From Pseudolysobacter antarcticus (GTDB lineage: Bacteria; Pseudomonadota; Gammaproteobacteria; Xanthomonadales; Rhodanobacteraceae): a DNA stretch of 64,000 nucleotides. Positions 36,711 through 48,543 of this stretch are shown here, piece after piece (the stretch's first letter is position 1; each line of letters opens with the position of its first letter). The stretch spans positions 1,798,001 through 1,862,000 of the forward strand of contig NZ_CP035704.1 of the NCBI RefSeq assembly GCF_004168365.1. Direction: 5' to 3'. Below the pieces are notes generated by a model. The model saw nothing but the letters and a program-made list of their open reading frames with translations, was not told the DNA's origin and ran no database searches. Made by a program: the position numbers and the translations under genes.

Positions 36711-38013
36711 AAACACGCGCTCGACCATCGTGCGGCTGCTCAGCAGCATGGCCAGCGCGAAGGAAATCCAGCAATATCTCAAACGTTTTTCGCAGCTCGA
36801 TGCCTCGCGTTTTGCGGTGGTCAAGGTCGGCGGCGCGGTGCTCAAGGACGATCTGGAAAACCTCACGTCATCGCTGGCGTTTTTGCAGCAGGTCGGGCTC
36901 ACTCCGATCGTAATCCACGGCGCCGGCCCGCAGCTCAACGAAGAGCTCGCCGACGCCGGCATCAAGACGCCGATCGTCGATGGTTTGCGTGTGACTTCAC
37001 CCGAAGCATTGGCCGTGGTGCGGCGGGTGTTTCAGCAGGAAAACCTGAAACTGGTGGAGGCCTTGCAGCAGACCGGTTCGCGCGCGACCTCGGTGATCAG
37101 TGGCGTGTTCGAGGCGGACTTTCTGAATCGACGCAAATTCGGCCTGGTTGGCAAAGTCACGCGCGTCAATCTCGCGCCGATCGAAGCCAGCCTCAAGGCG
37201 AGCTCAATTCCGGTGATCGCCAGTCTCGGCGAAACGCCCGGCGGGCAGATACTCAACATCAACGCCGACTTCGCCGCGAACGAACTCGTGGTTAAGCTCA
37301 AGCCGTACAAGATCATTTTTCTTAGCGGCACCGGTGGCCTGCTCGATGGCGAACAAAACGTGATCGATTCGATCAACCTCAGCACCGAATACGAGGCGCT
37401 CATGCAGCAACCGTGGCTGCATTCGGGCATGCGTTTGAAGATCGAACAGATCCACGATCTGCTGGATAAATTGCCGTTATCGTCTTCGGTGTCGATCACC
37501 AAACCCGAAGAACTTGCCAAGGAATTATTCACGCATCGCGGCTCCGGCACGTTGCTGCGCCGTGGTGAAAAAATCCGTCGTGTGACGCGCTGGAAACAGC
37601 TCGATCTGGACAAACTCAAGCATCTGATCGAGTCCGGTTTTCGGCGTAAGCTGCTGCCGGATTATTTCAAGCGCACTGAGCTGCATCGCGCCTATGTCAG
37701 CGAAAAATATCGTGCGGCATTATTGCTGACAGTGGAAAATGGCATCGCTCATCTGGACAAGTTCGCGGTTGCCGACGATGCGCAAGGTGAAGGTCTTGGC
37801 CGTGCCGCGTGGCAAGTGATGCGCGACGAAAATCCGCGGCTTTTCTGGCGTGCGCGCGCCGACAATCCAGTCAACGAGTTTTATTTCGAAGAAGCCGACG
37901 GCTGCATCAAGGGCGAGAAGTGGAATGTGTTCTGGTACGGCTTGACCGACTTCACCGAGATCGCTTGGTGCGTCGAACATTGTCGAACGCGGCCGGCGAC
38001 ATTGAAGGGATGA
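36697..38013 (+). CDS. argA/argB: Bifunctional N-acetylglutamate synthase/kinase
   Basis: 438 residues from ATG 36697 (AGGA upstream; 14-nt overlap with argE'). N-terminal amino acid kinase domain (about 30-290): [25 protein letters not shown] and [14 protein letters not shown]-terminal GNAT domain (about 300-438) of the xanthomonad vertebrate-like type, with [18 protein letters not shown] as the acetyl-CoA loop. It catalyses the first two steps of arginine synthesis in one chain and is normally inhibited by arginine. Confidence 0.93.
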   Translation: MDAHKNTRSTIVRLLSSMASAKEIQQYLKRFSQLDASRFAVVKVGGAVLKDDLENLTSSLAFLQQVGLTPIVIHGAGPQLNEELADAGIKTPIVDGLRVTSPEALAVVRRVFQQENLKLVEALQQTGSRATSVISGVFEADFLNRRKFGLVGKVTRVNLAPIEASLKASSIPVIASLGETPGGQILNINADFAANELVVKLKPYKIIFLSGTGGLLDGEQNVIDSINLSTEYEALMQQPWLHSGMRLKIEQIHDLLDKLPLSSSVSITKPEELAKELFTHRGSGTLLRRGEKIRRVTRWKQLDLDKLKHLIESGFRRKLLPDYFKRTELHRAYVSEKYRAALLLTVENGIAHLDKFAVADDAQGEGLGRAAWQVMRDENPRLFWRARADNPVNEFYFEEADGCIKGEKWNVFWYGLTDFTEIAWCVEHCRTRPATLKG

Positions 38014-38015
38014 GC

Positions 38016-38987
38016 ATGACGCAAAAAATCACGGTCGGCATCGTCGGCGCACGGGGCTATGTCGGTATCGAGCTGATTCGATTGATCGCCGCGCATCCCG
38101 TTTTGGAATTGGTGTTCGTGAGTTCGCGCGAGCTCGTCGGCCAGCCGGTTGCCGCCAGCGTGTCCGCATTTTCCGGAGCGCTGGTCTACGAAACTCTCGA
38201 CGCGGAAGCAGTCGCCGAACGCGGTGCGGACGTGGTGATTCTCGCGCTGCCGAACGGCAAGGCGCACGACTATGTCGCCGCGCTGGTACGCTGCGCGCCG
38301 CAAACACTGATCATCGATCTCAGTGCGGATTATCGTTTCGATGCGGCGTGGTTCTACGGCTTGCCCGAACTGTATCGCGAGAATTATTCCGGTCAACGTC
38401 GCATCAGCAATCCGGGCTGTTACGCCACGGCGATGCAACTCGCGATTGCGCCGATGAGTGATGTGCTAGCCGACGCACCGCAGTGTTTTGCTGTCTCCGG
38501 TTATAGCGGCGCGGGCACCACGCCATCGGACAAGAACGATCCGCAAAAACTGCAGGATAATCTCATGCCGTACGCGCTGATCGGGCATGTGCATGAGCGT
38601 GAAGTAACGCGACATCTTGGTCTAGCTGTTGAGTTCATGCCGCATGTCGCCGAGTTTTTTCGCGGCATCAACATGACCGTAAATCTGCATCTGGCACGTC
38701 GGTTCACGCGTGATGAAATCCTTGCGCGTTATCGCGAGAAGTATGCCGATCAGGCGCTGATAAATGTGCAGGACGATGTGCCATGGGTCAGTCAAAATGC
38801 CAGCAAACATCACACGAATATCGGCGGATTTGTGCTCGACCAAAACGGTCAGCGACTGGTCGTGGTTGCCACGCTGGATAACCTGCTCAAAGGCGCAGCG
38901 ACGCAGGCACTGCAGAACATCAATCTTGCGCTGGGGCTGGATGAGCTGAGCGGCATCGTCATCGAATCGGGAAACGTTCATGAGTGA
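38016..38987 (+). CDS. argC: N-acetyl-gamma-glutamyl-phosphate reductase
   Basis: 323 residues from ATG 38016, placed 7 nt after GAAGG; ATG 38010, which overlaps the previous stop, adds two residues. NADP motif [12 protein letters not shown], catalytic Cys135 in [10 protein letters not shown], and HxHxxEV-like [11 protein letters not shown]. It reduces acetylglutamyl phosphate to the semialdehyde. The acetylornithine aminotransferase (argD) needed next is not in the window. Confidence 0.94.
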   Translation: MTQKITVGIVGARGYVGIELIRLIAAHPVLELVFVSSRELVGQPVAASVSAFSGALVYETLDAEAVAERGADVVILALPNGKAHDYVAALVRCAPQTLIIDLSADYRFDAAWFYGLPELYRENYSGQRRISNPGCYATAMQLAIAPMSDVLADAPQCFAVSGYSGAGTTPSDKNDPQKLQDNLMPYALIGHVHEREVTRHLGLAVEFMPHVAEFFRGINMTVNLHLARRFTRDEILARYREKYADQALINVQDDVPWVSQNASKHHTNIGGFVLDQNGQRLVVVATLDNLLKGAATQALQNINLALGLDELSGIVIESGNVHE

Positions 38988-40296
38988 TTTGTTGTGGCAA
39001 AAGGATGGCGTCGCGATCGATGCGCGCATCATGAAATTTCTCGCGGGCGATGATGTGCTGCTTGATCGCGAGCTGTTCCTGTTCGATATCCAGGCCAGCA
39101 CGGCGCATGTTCAAGGACTCGAGCGCATCGCGATTCTCAATGCCGAGGAAAGCGCCGGATTGCAACGCGAACTCGCACTACTTGGCGAGGATTTCCGCAG
39201 CGGAAAATTCGTGCTCGACGATCGTTATGAAGACGGGCATTCGGCGATCGAATCACGTCTGATCGAGCGACTTGGCGATACTGGTCGCAAGGTGCATACC
39301 GGGCGCAGTCGCAACGATCAGGTGCTGGTCGCGAGTCGTTTGTATTTGAAATCGCAGCTTGAAAATTTGCACGCGTATTGCCTGGCGATCGCTGATATTT
39401 GTCTGCGCCGCGCGACCAGCGAATCGCTACCACTGCCGGGTTATACGCATCTGCAGCGCGCTGTGGTCTCATCTACCGCGATGTGGTTTGCCGGGTTCGC
39501 CGAAGCGTTCATCGACAACGCCGAACGCGCGCGACAGACGCGCGACTGGATCGATGCCAATCCGCTCGGTACCGCTGCGGGTTATGGTGTGAACCTGCCG
39601 CTGGATCGTGGACACACGACAACGGCGCTGGGTTTTTCGCGCCTGCAAATCAGCCCGATTTATGCGCAGCTTTCGCGTGGAAAATTCGAGATGGCAGCGC
39701 TCGAAGCACTCGCATCGGCGCTGCTCGACCTGCGTCGGCTCGCATGGGATCTGAGCTTGTTCACTACCGCCGAATTCGGCTTCGTCGAGCTGCCCGCGCA
39801 ATACACCACGGGCAGTTCGATCATGCCGAACAAGCGCAATCCCGATGTGATCGAATTGATGCGTGCAACTTACGCGTCGGTCGCGGCGGCACGTTGCGAG
39901 ATCGAACAATTGCTGTCGTTGCCGTCGGGTTATCAGCGCGATCTGCAGATCAGCAAGGGCGCGGTGTTTCATGGTTTCAGTCGCGGTCTGGCTGCGCTCG
40001 CACTGACGCCTGATCTGCTCGCGCGCTTGCAGTGGAATGCGGCGCGCATGCGTGCAGCGATCGAGCCATCGATGTATGCGACCGATCTCGCGGTCGAGCT
40101 CGCGCAAGCCGGCGTGCCGTTTCGCGATGCCTACAAACATGCCGCGAATGCCGCGGATCAAAGCGGGGCAGGGCGCACGCCGGAACAGAGTCTCGCCGCG
40201 CGGATATCGCCGGGTGCGGCGGGCGATTTGCTGCTGGATGAACTCGCGCAGCGTCTTGCGCAGGCGAAAAAATCGCTGGCCGTCGTGGCGTCATGA
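38980..40296 (+). CDS. argH: Argininosuccinate lyase
   Basis: 438 residues, ATG overlapping argC by 8 nt. Fumarase/aspartase superfamily; signature [13 protein letters not shown] contains the catalytic Ser. TGRSRNDQV and GYTHLQRA are the other conserved regions. It splits argininosuccinate into arginine and fumarate, finishing the pathway. Coupled to proB by an ATGA overlap. Confidence 0.95.
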   Translation: MSDLLWQKDGVAIDARIMKFLAGDDVLLDRELFLFDIQASTAHVQGLERIAILNAEESAGLQRELALLGEDFRSGKFVLDDRYEDGHSAIESRLIERLGDTGRKVHTGRSRNDQVLVASRLYLKSQLENLHAYCLAIADICLRRATSESLPLPGYTHLQRAVVSSTAMWFAGFAEAFIDNAERARQTRDWIDANPLGTAAGYGVNLPLDRGHTTTALGFSRLQISPIYAQLSRGKFEMAALEALASALLDLRRLAWDLSLFTTAEFGFVELPAQYTTGSSIMPNKRNPDVIELMRATYASVAAARCEIEQLLSLPSGYQRDLQISKGAVFHGFSRGLAALALTPDLLARLQWNAARMRAAIEPSMYATDLAVELAQAGVPFRDAYKHAANAADQSGAGRTPEQSLAARISPGAAGDLLLDELAQRLAQAKKSLAVVAS

Positions 40297-41468
40297 ACAT
40301 CGTGCCTACGCCGATGTCTGAGCAGGCCTTGCCGCCGTGGCGTCGCTGCGTGCTGAAAGTCGGTAGCAGTTTGCTGGCCGCGAGCGATGGCGGTTTGAGC
40401 ACGCGTTATGCGCTGGGTATCGCGCAGTTTATTGCTGCGTGTCACGCCGATGGCAAACAGGTCGTGCTGGTTTCTTCCGGGGCAGTGGCGGGCGGTCGCG
40501 CGATCCTGCGCGAGCGTGGCGCCGAGGCCACCACGCTCGCTGCGCGCCAGGCACTGGCGGCTGTCGGCCAGACCAAAATGATCGCGTTGTGGCAGCGTTT
40601 TTTTGACCGGCCGACCGCGCAGATATTGCTGACTCACGATGATCTGCGCAATCGTCGTCGTTACCTGAATGCGCGGGCCACCTTGCGCGAATTGTTGCGT
40701 CTCGATGTATTGCCGGTGGTGAATGAAAACGACAGCGTTGCGGTCGAGGAACTCAAGCTCGGCGACAATGACAATCTTGCCGCGATCGTCGCTGCGTTGG
40801 TGGATGCGGATGTTTTGCTGATCGCCACCGATATCGACGGTTTGTATTCGGCCAATCCGCGCACCGATCCTAATGCGCAGCCAATCGCTGATGTCGCTGC
40901 GATCACGCCACAAATTCTGGCGATGGCTGGTGGTGCCGGCAGCATCAGCGGTACCGGCGGCATGCGCACCAAGCTCGAAGCCGCCGCCAAGGCCGCCGCT
41001 GCTGGAATCGACACGGTATTGTTCAACGGCACCGACGCGCAATGCCTGCGACTACTCGCGCAGGATCGCTTGCGGGGCACGCGTATTCGCGCTAGCGGCA
41101 CGCATTTGCAGGCACGCAAATACTGGCTGCGGCATGCGCCGGCGGAAGTCGGCGGCATTGTTGTCGATGCAGGTGCGGCGCGCGCGCTCGCAGCGGGCGG
41201 CGCGTCGTTGTTGCCGGGTGGCATTGTCGCCGCCGAAGGTGAATTCAAGCGCGGCGATATGGTGGAGATTTACTTGCGCGACGAACATACTCAGCAAGTG
41301 ATCGCGCGTGGCATCAGCCAATATGCGGCGAGTGAAATCCGTCGCATCGCCGGCAAACACACGCGCGAAATCGAAACGCTGCTCGGCTACAGCTATGGCG
41401 ATAGTGTGGTGCATCGCGACGATCTGGTGGCCTGCGATCCCGCGCCATCAGCGTCAATGCTAAAATAA
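40293..41468 (+). CDS. proB: Glutamate 5-kinase
   Basis: 391 residues from ATG 40293 (ATGA overlap with argH); ATG 40314 is a possible internal start. Amino acid kinase domain with [30 protein letters not shown] and the [12 protein letters not shown] motif. A C-terminal PUA domain (about 295-375) is present. First step of proline synthesis. Joining of proBA to the arg genes shares glutamate-derived substrates in one operon. Confidence 0.95.
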   Translation: MNIVPTPMSEQALPPWRRCVLKVGSSLLAASDGGLSTRYALGIAQFIAACHADGKQVVLVSSGAVAGGRAILRERGAEATTLAARQALAAVGQTKMIALWQRFFDRPTAQILLTHDDLRNRRRYLNARATLRELLRLDVLPVVNENDSVAVEELKLGDNDNLAAIVAALVDADVLLIATDIDGLYSANPRTDPNAQPIADVAAITPQILAMAGGAGSISGTGGMRTKLEAAAKAAAAGIDTVLFNGTDAQCLRLLAQDRLRGTRIRASGTHLQARKYWLRHAPAEVGGIVVDAGAARALAAGGASLLPGGIVAAEGEFKRGDMVEIYLRDEHTQQVIARGISQYAASEIRRIAGKHTREIETLLGYSYGDSVVHRDDLVACDPAPSASMLK

Positions 41469-41472
41469 ACAT

Positions 41473-42756
41473 ATGAGTTCAACCGTACGATCACGCGCAC
41501 TGGCTTGCCGCGCCGCGGCTCCGGCTGTGGCGAAACTGGATGCCGTACAAAAAACTGCGTTGCTGCATCGCATGGCCGATGCGCTGCGAGATGCCAGCGC
41601 GCAGGTATTGAGAGCGAATGCCGAGGATCTGCGTGCGGCGCAAGCCAACGGCACCAGCGGCGCGATGCTAGATCGATTGCGACTCGACGAAACCCGCATG
41701 GCGGCGATCGTTGCGGCCGTGCATGCGATCGCCGATCTGCCCGATCCAGTCGGCCAGATCACCCAGACCAGCATCCGGCCAAACGGTTTGCGCATCGAAA
41801 AAGTGCGCGTGCCGCTCGGTGTGATCGCGATGATTTACGAGGCGCGGCCGAACGTCACGGCCGACGCCGCCGCGTTGTGCCTCAAGGCTGGCAACGGTGT
41901 GATTCTGCGTGGTGGTTCGGAAGCGCGACATTCGAATCGCGCGATTGCGAACGCCTTGCAATTGGCTATGACCGAGTTCGGTATCGATGCCGCGGCGCTG
42001 ACTTTGCTCGACGATGCCGGCCGCGAAAATATTCTGGAACTGGTGCAGCTGGTCGATATCGTCGACTTGGTGATTCCGCGCGGCGGCGAAGGGCTGATTC
42101 GTTTTGTGGCCGAGCATGCGCGTGTGCCGGTGATCAAGCATTACAAGGGTGTGTGCCATTTGTACGTGGATGCGCAGGCCGATCTCGATCTCGCGCTGCG
42201 GTTGTTGATCGACGGCAAGACCACGCGGCCCGGCGTATGCAATGCGCTTGAAACCTTGCTTGTGCACGCCGATGTGGCTCAAGAGTTTTTGCCGCGCGCG
42301 GCGGCCGCACTGAGCGAGCGCGGCGTTGAACTGCGCGCCTGCGAAAAAAGTCGTCCCTTGATGCCGAATGCGTTGCCGGTCAGCGACGAAGATTACGCCG
42401 CAGAATTTCTCGATCTGAAAATCGCGGTTCGACTCGTCGACGATCTCGGTCAGGCAATCGTGCATATTCGCCGCTTCGGTTCGGATCATACCGAAGTCAT
42501 CGCGACCCTTGATGCGAGTGCGGCGCAGACGTTTATCGCCGGACTGCATTCCGCCGTGGTGATGGTGAACGCCTCGTCGCGTTTCAGCGATGGCGGCGAA
42601 CTTGGCCTCGGGGCCGAAATCGGTATCTCGACCACGCGCCTGCATGCGTACGGGCCGATGGGCGCGGAGTCGCTGACGATCGAGCGTTTTGTCGTGCATG
42701 GCGACGGTCAGATTCGTCATCCGCAAACTCCCATCGTAGCGATTGCAACGCGGTGA
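41473..42756 (+). CDS. proA: Gamma-glutamyl phosphate reductase
   Basis: 427 residues. Aldehyde-dehydrogenase fold; [20 protein letters not shown] near residue 115, catalytic Cys in [12 protein letters not shown], and [20 protein letters not shown] near the C terminus. Second step of proline synthesis. It follows proB by 4 nt and its stop overlaps the next GTG. Confidence 0.95.
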   Translation: MSSTVRSRALACRAAAPAVAKLDAVQKTALLHRMADALRDASAQVLRANAEDLRAAQANGTSGAMLDRLRLDETRMAAIVAAVHAIADLPDPVGQITQTSIRPNGLRIEKVRVPLGVIAMIYEARPNVTADAAALCLKAGNGVILRGGSEARHSNRAIANALQLAMTEFGIDAAALTLLDDAGRENILELVQLVDIVDLVIPRGGEGLIRFVAEHARVPVIKHYKGVCHLYVDAQADLDLALRLLIDGKTTRPGVCNALETLLVHADVAQEFLPRAAAALSERGVELRACEKSRPLMPNALPVSDEDYAAEFLDLKIAVRLVDDLGQAIVHIRRFGSDHTEVIATLDASAAQTFIAGLHSAVVMVNASSRFSDGGELGLGAEIGISTTRLHAYGPMGAESLTIERFVVHGDGQIRHPQTPIVAIATR

Positions 42757-43802
42757 GTAAGCTCTTATCGATCACCGCGCAGGATCGTGTGCTGATCCTC
42801 GCGCCGCACCCTGATGACGAATCGTTATCCTCGGGCGGTTTGATCCAGGCATCGCTCGCCGCCGGTGCTGCAGTGCGCGTGTTGTTGTTCACCGATGGCG
42901 ACAATAATCCGTGGCCGCAGCGCTGGATCGAAAAACGTTGGGTCATCGGCGCTGCCGAACGCATGCGTTGGGGCGCACGCAGACGCGCAGAAGCACAACA
43001 GGCGTTGCGCATTCTTGGCGTGGCCGATGATCACGTGCGTTTCCTTGGGTTTCCGGATACCGGTCTGACCGAATTGTTGATGCGTGCTGACAGCGAATTG
43101 ATGCAGACGCTGGTCGGTGAGTTACGCGAATTTCGCTCGACCCGTCTGGTGGTTCCGGGACTGCAGGATCGCCATCCCGATCACAGCGCGACGCATGTGC
43201 TCGCACGCATCGCGATGCAACACGCCGATCCGACAACGGCGATCGAGGTGCTGAGTTATCTCGTCCATACCGACCTGACTGAATTGCCGAGCACACGTGT
43301 ACTCACGCTCACGTCGCCGCAGATTCAACGCAAGCGCGAAGCGATTGCGGCGCATGAAACACAAGTGCGACTTAGCGGAAAACGCTTTCTTGGTTTCGCG
43401 AAACCGCACGAATATTTTATCACCGCCACGATCAACGATGCAGGTTCGGCGGCGCACGATCATGCCGAATGGCGTGCTGGAGAATTGCTCGTGCATCTGC
43501 GAGGAAGAGTTCGCCGTGGCGAAGAGTTGTTGCTCGCATTGCTGACCGCCGAAGGAGCGAGTCTGCATGCGCGTCTGGATTTGCCGTTGTCCGCTGGTAC
43601 GCGGACGCTGCATGATGAGCATACCGATCGCGTGATCGGGCAGCTGCAAATCTCCGTCAATACGCAAGCAACGCTGTTGGTGCTGCAGCCGGAACTCGGC
43701 GCGAAGATCGACGTGGTATTCGCCAAACGCCAGAAAAAACGTCGCGGCCTGATGGTATTCGATCGCGCCGGATGGTTCGAGGCGACACGCGAAAACCATT
43801 AG
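42753..43802 (+). CDS. PIG-L family deacetylase
   Basis: 349 residues from a GTG overlapping proA (GTGA). Zinc N-deacetylase motifs intact: LAPHPDDE near residues 17-23, TDGDNN, and [10 protein letters not shown]. The C-terminal 100 residues are extra and beta-rich. Substrates of the family are N-acetyl sugars; here the target is unknown. Last gene of the arg/pro run, followed by a terminator. Confidence 0.85.
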   Translation: MSKLLSITAQDRVLILAPHPDDESLSSGGLIQASLAAGAAVRVLLFTDGDNNPWPQRWIEKRWVIGAAERMRWGARRRAEAQQALRILGVADDHVRFLGFPDTGLTELLMRADSELMQTLVGELREFRSTRLVVPGLQDRHPDHSATHVLARIAMQHADPTTAIEVLSYLVHTDLTELPSTRVLTLTSPQIQRKREAIAAHETQVRLSGKRFLGFAKPHEYFITATINDAGSAAHDHAEWRAGELLVHLRGRVRRGEELLLALLTAEGASLHARLDLPLSAGTRTLHDEHTDRVIGQLQISVNTQATLLVLQPELGAKIDVVFAKRQKKRRGLMVFDRAGWFEATRENH

Positions 43803-43855
43803 CGAGTGCCAGTTCTTTTGCAGTGATCTGCTTGTTGTCGATCTACAGCATCAAC

Positions 43856-43884
43856 AAAAAGCCCGCGTTTGCGGGCTTTCGTTT
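43856..43884. terminator. Terminator between the arg/pro run and fabI
   Basis: AAAGCCCGC, loop GTTT, GCGGGCTTT. Flanking A-rich (left) and T-containing (right) sequence allow bidirectional use between the convergent PIG-L and fabI genes. Confidence 0.85.
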
Positions 43885-43906
43885 GTACGTGGCAACGGCC
43901 GAATCG

Positions 43907-44692
43907 TTACGAAATTCCGGTCATGCCAAGCACGTTGTAGCCGGCGTCGACATAGGTGATTTCGCCGGTGATTCCCGAGGCGAGATCCGAGCACAAGAAC
44001 GCTGCGGCATTGCCGACTTCATCAATCGTGACGCTGCGGCGCAATGGCGCGTTGGTCTCGACGTGATCAAGCATCTTGCGAAAGTTCGCGATGCCGGCGG
44101 CGGCCAGCGTTTTGATCGGGCCGGCAGAAATCGCGTTGACGCGAATGCCGTCCGGACCGAGGTTGTAGGCGAGATAACGCACGTTGGCTTCGAGGCTCGC
44201 TTTCGCCAGGCCCATCACGTTGTAGTTGGCCAGCGCGCGTTCGGCGCCGAGATACGTCAGCGTCAAAATCGAGCCGGCGCGGCCCTGCATCATCGGTCGC
44301 GCGGCCTTGGCCAATGCGGCAAGGCTGTAGCTGGAAATGTCGTGCGCGACCGCAAAGTTTTCACGAGTGAGGTTGTCGAGAAATTCGCCCTGGATCGATT
44401 CGCGTTCGGCATAACCGATCGAATGCACGAGGATGTCGAAGCCGTCCCAGTGTTTGCCGAGTGCGTCGAACAGGCCGGTGATTTCGCTATCCTTGGAGAC
44501 ATCGCATGGCAACGAAATCGACGAACCGAATTCGGCGGCAGCTTCATCGACGCGATCCTTGAAACGCTCGGTGGCGTAAGTGAATGCGAGTTGCGCGCCT
44601 TCGCGATGCATGGCGTTGGCAATGCCCCAGGCAATCGAACGCGTGCTGGCGATGCCGGTAATCAACGCGCGCTTGCCGTGCAGAAATCCCAT
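43907..44692 (-). CDS. fabI: Enoyl-ACP reductase (NADH)
   Basis: 261 residues, with GGAGG well placed before ATG 44692. SDR fold; [16 protein letters not shown] binds NADH. Catalytic Tyr157 and Lys164 in YNVMGLAK, preceded by [11 protein letters not shown]. It performs the last reduction of fatty acid elongation and is the triclosan/isoniazid-type target. [14 protein letters not shown] matches the flexible substrate loop. Confidence 0.95.
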   Translation of the reverse strand: MGFLHGKRALITGIASTRSIAWGIANAMHREGAQLAFTYATERFKDRVDEAAAEFGSSISLPCDVSKDSEITGLFDALGKHWDGFDILVHSIGYAERESIQGEFLDNLTRENFAVAHDISSYSLAALAKAARPMMQGRAGSILTLTYLGAERALANYNVMGLAKASLEANVRYLAYNLGPDGIRVNAISAGPIKTLAAAGIANFRKMLDHVETNAPLRRSVTIDEVGNAAAFLCSDLASGITGEITYVDAGYNVLGMTGIS

Positions 44693-44846
44693 AAATCCTC
44701 CGTTGGATACAAAGCCGTGCGGCTAAAGCACGTAGTTTAACGCGTGCGCGACCGCGATGGCAGGTTGCTGCGAATACGGATGTCGAGATGAAGATTGCAA
44801 TCGTGAGAATGCACTAGATTCCGGGTCAGGTGGCAACCCGAACAGA

Positions 44847-46292
44847 TCAGGCTTTATCCGGATTGACCACGTGCAATTTCTGGCCGAGTTGCAAGGTCGA
44901 ACCCACGCTCAGATTGTTCCACCGCAGCAGGTCGCGCACCTGGATGCCGTACTGCGTGGCGATGTGCCAGAGCGTATCGCCGGATGTCACGACATGCAGT
45001 TTGCCGCTGCTGTTGCTGGCAGCGATCACGCGCGGCGGCGGCATGATTGGAGTTTCGTGTGCGCTGTTGTCGCTGTCGCGCCCAGGCACCAACAACTCGC
45101 TGCCGGTCAGCGCGCTGTCGCCCATCGTCAAGGCATTGATCGTGGCGAGTGCGGTTTCGCTGATACCGTGGAAATCCGCGAGCAACGCCAGCGCTTCGGT
45201 TTGTTGCAGGCGCACCGGATGCCAGTCGCGCCATTGCGATTTCGGCAATTGAGCCAAGGTCTGTTCGAACGAGGCGACGCGGGTTTTCGGCAGCAGCAAA
45301 CGATACGGTCCGGCATCCGGCATGCGCGGCAGCAGATAACCCGGATTGAGGCGGCGCAGTTCGGCATCACTAAGGTGCGCAAGGCGCGCCGCAAGACGCA
45401 GGTCCACCGGCGCATCCAGATCGACTACATGCAGATAATCGGTTTCCTGCGGCTGCGGCAAGGTCACATGGAAACGCTCGGGGTTGGAAATCACGCACGA
45501 CAAGGCCAGCAGTTTGGTCAGGTGTTCGTGGGTTTCGGCATCGAAACTGATCTTGCGCAGATCGTTCGACGACAGATCGATGCCACGGCCCTTGACCAAT
45601 TGTTTGACGCGAAATTCGCCAGCATTGAACGCCATGTTGGCGAGGCGCCAGTCGCCGAATTCCTGCTGGTATTGCTTGATCATGTCGAGCGCGGCGGTGG
45701 TCGACGCATACATGTCGAGCCGTCCGTCGTAATCAGCGTTGATGCGCACGCCATAACTGCGCGCGGTATCGGGCACGATCTGCCACATGCCGCCGGGACG
45801 GTCACCGCGACTGACCAGCGGCGTGTAGGTGCTCTCGATGTAAGGCAGCATCGCGAATTCGCCGGGCAGATCGCGGCGCTCGAGCTGATCGAGCACGATC
45901 AACAAAAACGGCATCGCCTGGGTCAGGCTGTTCTGAAACCCCTGCGGACTCTGGGTGTAGATATGCGCCCAGCGCAGCACTTCGCTGTGGTAGTCGCAAC
46001 CCGGCATCGCAAAGCGCTGGTTGAGCCGCGTCCAGATGTTTTCCGGGCCGGGTTCTTCCAGGCTGATTGGCTTGCGCGGGGTCGTCGCGGGCGGAGTTGG
46101 TTTCGCGATCGTGACCGGTGGTTCCGGCGGCAGCGACGTCGCTGTTGGCGCTCCGCGTGGCGCCTGTTTGGCGTTGTCGATGGCGCAGGAAGCCAGCAGC
46201 AAGCAGGTGCCGAGCGACAGCGTGATGCAACCGCCCAGGGTCCAGCGCCAGTCGCCGCGTGGCGGATCCGACGTGGGGTGCGGCGGCTTCAT
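44847..46292 (-). CDS. mltD: Membrane-bound lytic murein transglycosylase D-like lipoprotein
   Basis: 481 residues from ATG 46292, which overlaps the gloB stop by 4 nt; the longer frame lies inside gloB. Lipobox LASC with Cys36. Pro-rich linker, then a family-1 SLT domain: catalytic Glu in LPYIESTYTP, GMWQIVPDTARSYG, and MAFNAGEFRV. A single C-terminal LysM (about 430-478, HVVTSGDTLWHIATQYG) binds peptidoglycan. It cleaves glycan strands to 1,6-anhydro products at the outer membrane. Confidence 0.9.
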   Translation of the reverse strand: MKPPHPTSDPPRGDWRWTLGGCITLSLGTCLLLASCAIDNAKQAPRGAPTATSLPPEPPVTIAKPTPPATTPRKPISLEEPGPENIWTRLNQRFAMPGCDYHSEVLRWAHIYTQSPQGFQNSLTQAMPFLLIVLDQLERRDLPGEFAMLPYIESTYTPLVSRGDRPGGMWQIVPDTARSYGVRINADYDGRLDMYASTTAALDMIKQYQQEFGDWRLANMAFNAGEFRVKQLVKGRGIDLSSNDLRKISFDAETHEHLTKLLALSCVISNPERFHVTLPQPQETDYLHVVDLDAPVDLRLAARLAHLSDAELRRLNPGYLLPRMPDAGPYRLLLPKTRVASFEQTLAQLPKSQWRDWHPVRLQQTEALALLADFHGISETALATINALTMGDSALTGSELLVPGRDSDNSAHETPIMPPPRVIAASNSSGKLHVVTSGDTLWHIATQYGIQVRDLLRWNNLSVGSTLQLGQKLHVVNPDKA

Positions 46293-47077
46293 GCGACCGG
46301 CGCCTTGAACTGATCCTTGGTGCGACGCAGCCAGGCGAAACGTGCCACTTCGTCGGCGTCGGGATCGGCAAGCTCGGCCTTGATCCGCGCCGACAATACC
46401 GGCGTGTCGGTGCGCAGGAAAGGATTCGCGGCGCATTCGAGCGACAGTGTCGACGGCAGGCTCGGCAGACCGCGCTCGCGCAAAGCGCGCACCGTCGTGG
46501 CGTGTTCACGCAGCACGGTATTGTCCGGCTCAAGGGTCAACGCGAATGCGGCATTCGCTAGAGTGTATTCGTGACCGCAACAGACCTGCGTCGCGCCGGG
46601 CAGGGCGCGCAAACGTTGCAGCGAATGCAGCATCTGCGCGGCAGTACCTTCGAACATTCGTCCGCAGCCGAGACTGAATAGCGTATCGCCGCAGAACAAC
46701 AGGCCACCGCCGAAATACGCGATATGGCTGCTAGTGTGTCCCGGCACGGCGATCACTCCGAAATCGATCTGCGGTGCGTTGATGCTTATGTGCTCGCCAT
46801 CGCGCACCGTGGTTGTCACCTGCAAGATGCGTTCATCGTCCGGCGCGTATACCGGCACCGGAAATTCCTGCAGCAATTCGGCAACGCCGCCGATGTGGTC
46901 GGGATGATGATGCGTGAGCAGGATCGCGCTCGGAGTCAGCCGCTCGCGCAGCAAGGCCGCGCGCACTGGTGCGGCTTCGCCGGGATCGACAATCAGCGTA
47001 TGACCCGCCGCATCCGCCAGCAGCCAGATATAGTTGTCGCTGAATGCCGGCACCGGCAAAAGGCGCAGCTTATCCAT
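46289..47077 (-). CDS. gloB: Hydroxyacylglutathione hydrolase (glyoxalase II)
   Basis: 262 residues. Metallo-beta-lactamase fold with THHHPDHIGG and later GHTSSHIAYF, FCGDTLFSLGCGRMFEG and CCGHEYTLANA. It hydrolyses S-lactoylglutathione to lactate and glutathione, completing methylglyoxal detoxification. The pairing gloB-mltD on one strand with a divergent methyltransferase-rnhA-dnaQ run is common in gammaproteobacteria. Confidence 0.94.
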   Translation of the reverse strand: MDKLRLLPVPAFSDNYIWLLADAAGHTLIVDPGEAAPVRAALLRERLTPSAILLTHHHPDHIGGVAELLQEFPVPVYAPDDERILQVTTTVRDGEHISINAPQIDFGVIAVPGHTSSHIAYFGGGLLFCGDTLFSLGCGRMFEGTAAQMLHSLQRLRALPGATQVCCGHEYTLANAAFALTLEPDNTVLREHATTVRALRERGLPSLPSTLSLECAANPFLRTDTPVLSARIKAELADPDADEVARFAWLRRTKDQFKAPVA

Positions 47078-47338
47078 CGTTTTCGCTGATCCACGGCATC
47101 GCTCGCAGCGTCGTCACGTCGGCCCAAGGGGAAGCGACTATAACCAGTTCGCCACATTTGCGCCCGTGCCGGTGGTCGTGGGCGATTGTTAGCCGTTTTT
47201 TACATCGTTGGCGAAATCTCGGCGAGGAATCCGCAGGGCGGATCGTGTTTGCGAATCATGCACCGCTGCCGCTGCCCGCGCATCCGAGTTAAGCTTGCGC
47301 GCTTTCGCATCGCCCAGATTGTTATATTCCGCATCTCC

Positions 47339-48061
47339 ATGCAGGCTCAACCTGACAATATTTACCGCACTGCGCCCACAGAATTATTGCTGGCGCGAGA
47401 GCTGGCTGCGCTAGATCCCCTGCTTGCAGGTATTTACGGTCGGCATGGTTTGTACATTCGCCCGCAATACCTGCCGGAGGTGGCTGAACCCGCGCACCTG
47501 CTGGGAAACCTGATCACCTTGCATATCGACACGCCGTATCGCCTCGCTGGTGCATTGAATTGCGCGCCCTCGCAACTGCCGTTCGCCAGCGACAGTTTCA
47601 AATTGATCGTAATTCAGCACGCAGCAGAAAATATTGCTGAGCCTGCACTTTTTTCTGCCGAGCTTGCGCGCGTGCTGGCGCCCGAAGGCGTTGCCTTGAT
47701 TCTCGGTTTTAATCCTTACAGCGCATGGCGACCATGGCTGGCGCTGCAACAACGGCGTTTACCCGGGTCCGCATTGCGACTGCAATCTCCCCACCTTTGG
47801 GAAACACAATTGGCACAACACGATATCGATGTCATGCAGCGCCGTTACCTCGGCGCGTTTTTGCCGCGAGCGTCGGCTGTGGCGCAAGCGCCTGACGATT
47901 CCGCGCGCTCGTTGCGCTGGCTGTCCGGTCTGCGTGGTGCGTATCTGCTGCTCGCGCGCAAACGGCGCAGCGCGCTGACGCCTTTGCGCCTGCGCAAAGC
48001 ATCACGCGAACGCGCACAGGCACCACACCTTGTGCCGGGCGCAAGGCGCGCACGACCATGA
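47339..48061 (+). CDS. Class I SAM methyltransferase-like protein beside rnhA
   Basis: 240 residues from ATG 47339; upstream in-frame sequence is not conserved. A compact methyltransferase-like fold: [19 protein letters not shown] followed by [21 protein letters not shown], typical of motifs IV-V. The usual GxGxG motif I is not evident, so SAM binding is uncertain. The same gene is found between gloB and rnhA in many gammaproteobacteria. The Arg/Ala-rich C terminus is low complexity. Confidence 0.75.
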   Translation: MQAQPDNIYRTAPTELLLARELAALDPLLAGIYGRHGLYIRPQYLPEVAEPAHLLGNLITLHIDTPYRLAGALNCAPSQLPFASDSFKLIVIQHAAENIAEPALFSAELARVLAPEGVALILGFNPYSAWRPWLALQQRRLPGSALRLQSPHLWETQLAQHDIDVMQRRYLGAFLPRASAVAQAPDDSARSLRWLSGLRGAYLLLARKRRSALTPLRLRKASRERAQAPHLVPGARRARP

Positions 48062-48537
48062 GTGTTTCTGACGATGTGGTAGTCGAGATTTATACCGACG
48101 GCGCCTGTCTGGGCAATCCCGGCCCGGGCGGCTGGGCGGCGTTGCTGCGTTATGGCGAAAAGGAGAAATGGGTCGGCGGCGGCGAGCCCGATACCACCAA
48201 TAATCGCATGGAATTGATGGCCGCGATTGCGGCGCTCGAAGTGCTCAAACGCGCCTGCGCGGTGAAGCTGGTCACGGACTCGCAATACGTGATGCGTGGT
48301 GTCGAGGAATGGATGCCGCGCTGGCGCGCCAACGGTTGGCGCACCACCGACAAGAAGCCGGTCAAGAATCAGGATTTATGGCAGCGGCTGCATGCGGCGC
48401 TGGGCGCGCATAAAATCACCTGGCAATGGACGCGCGGCCATTCCGGCCATGTCGAAAACGAACTGGTCGATCAGCGCGCGCGGCTCGAAGCCGAGAAAAT
48501 AAAACGCGAATCCACAACCGTCACAGCCACAAGATAA
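48058..48537 (+). CDS. rnhA: Ribonuclease HI
   Basis: 159 residues, with ATG overlapping the previous stop. Catalytic acids in [30 protein letters not shown] and ELVDQRAR; the active-site His is in [10 protein letters not shown]. It removes RNA from RNA-DNA hybrids. Followed closely by dnaQ, the classical pair, though here both are co-directional, not divergent as in E. coli. Confidence 0.96.
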   Translation: MSVSDDVVVEIYTDGACLGNPGPGGWAALLRYGEKEKWVGGGEPDTTNNRMELMAAIAALEVLKRACAVKLVTDSQYVMRGVEEWMPRWRANGWRTTDKKPVKNQDLWQRLHAALGAHKITWQWTRGHSGHVENELVDQRARLEAEKIKRESTTVTATR

Positions 48538-48543
48538 TCAGCC

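Noticed and set aside
41668..42726. 352-codon leftward frame over proA
   Set aside because: Antisense of proA with His/Gln/Arg-rich shadow composition.
44757..46313. 518-codon rightward open frame over mltD
   Set aside because: Antisense of a complete lytic transglycosylase gene; Arg/Gln/His-rich low-information translation.
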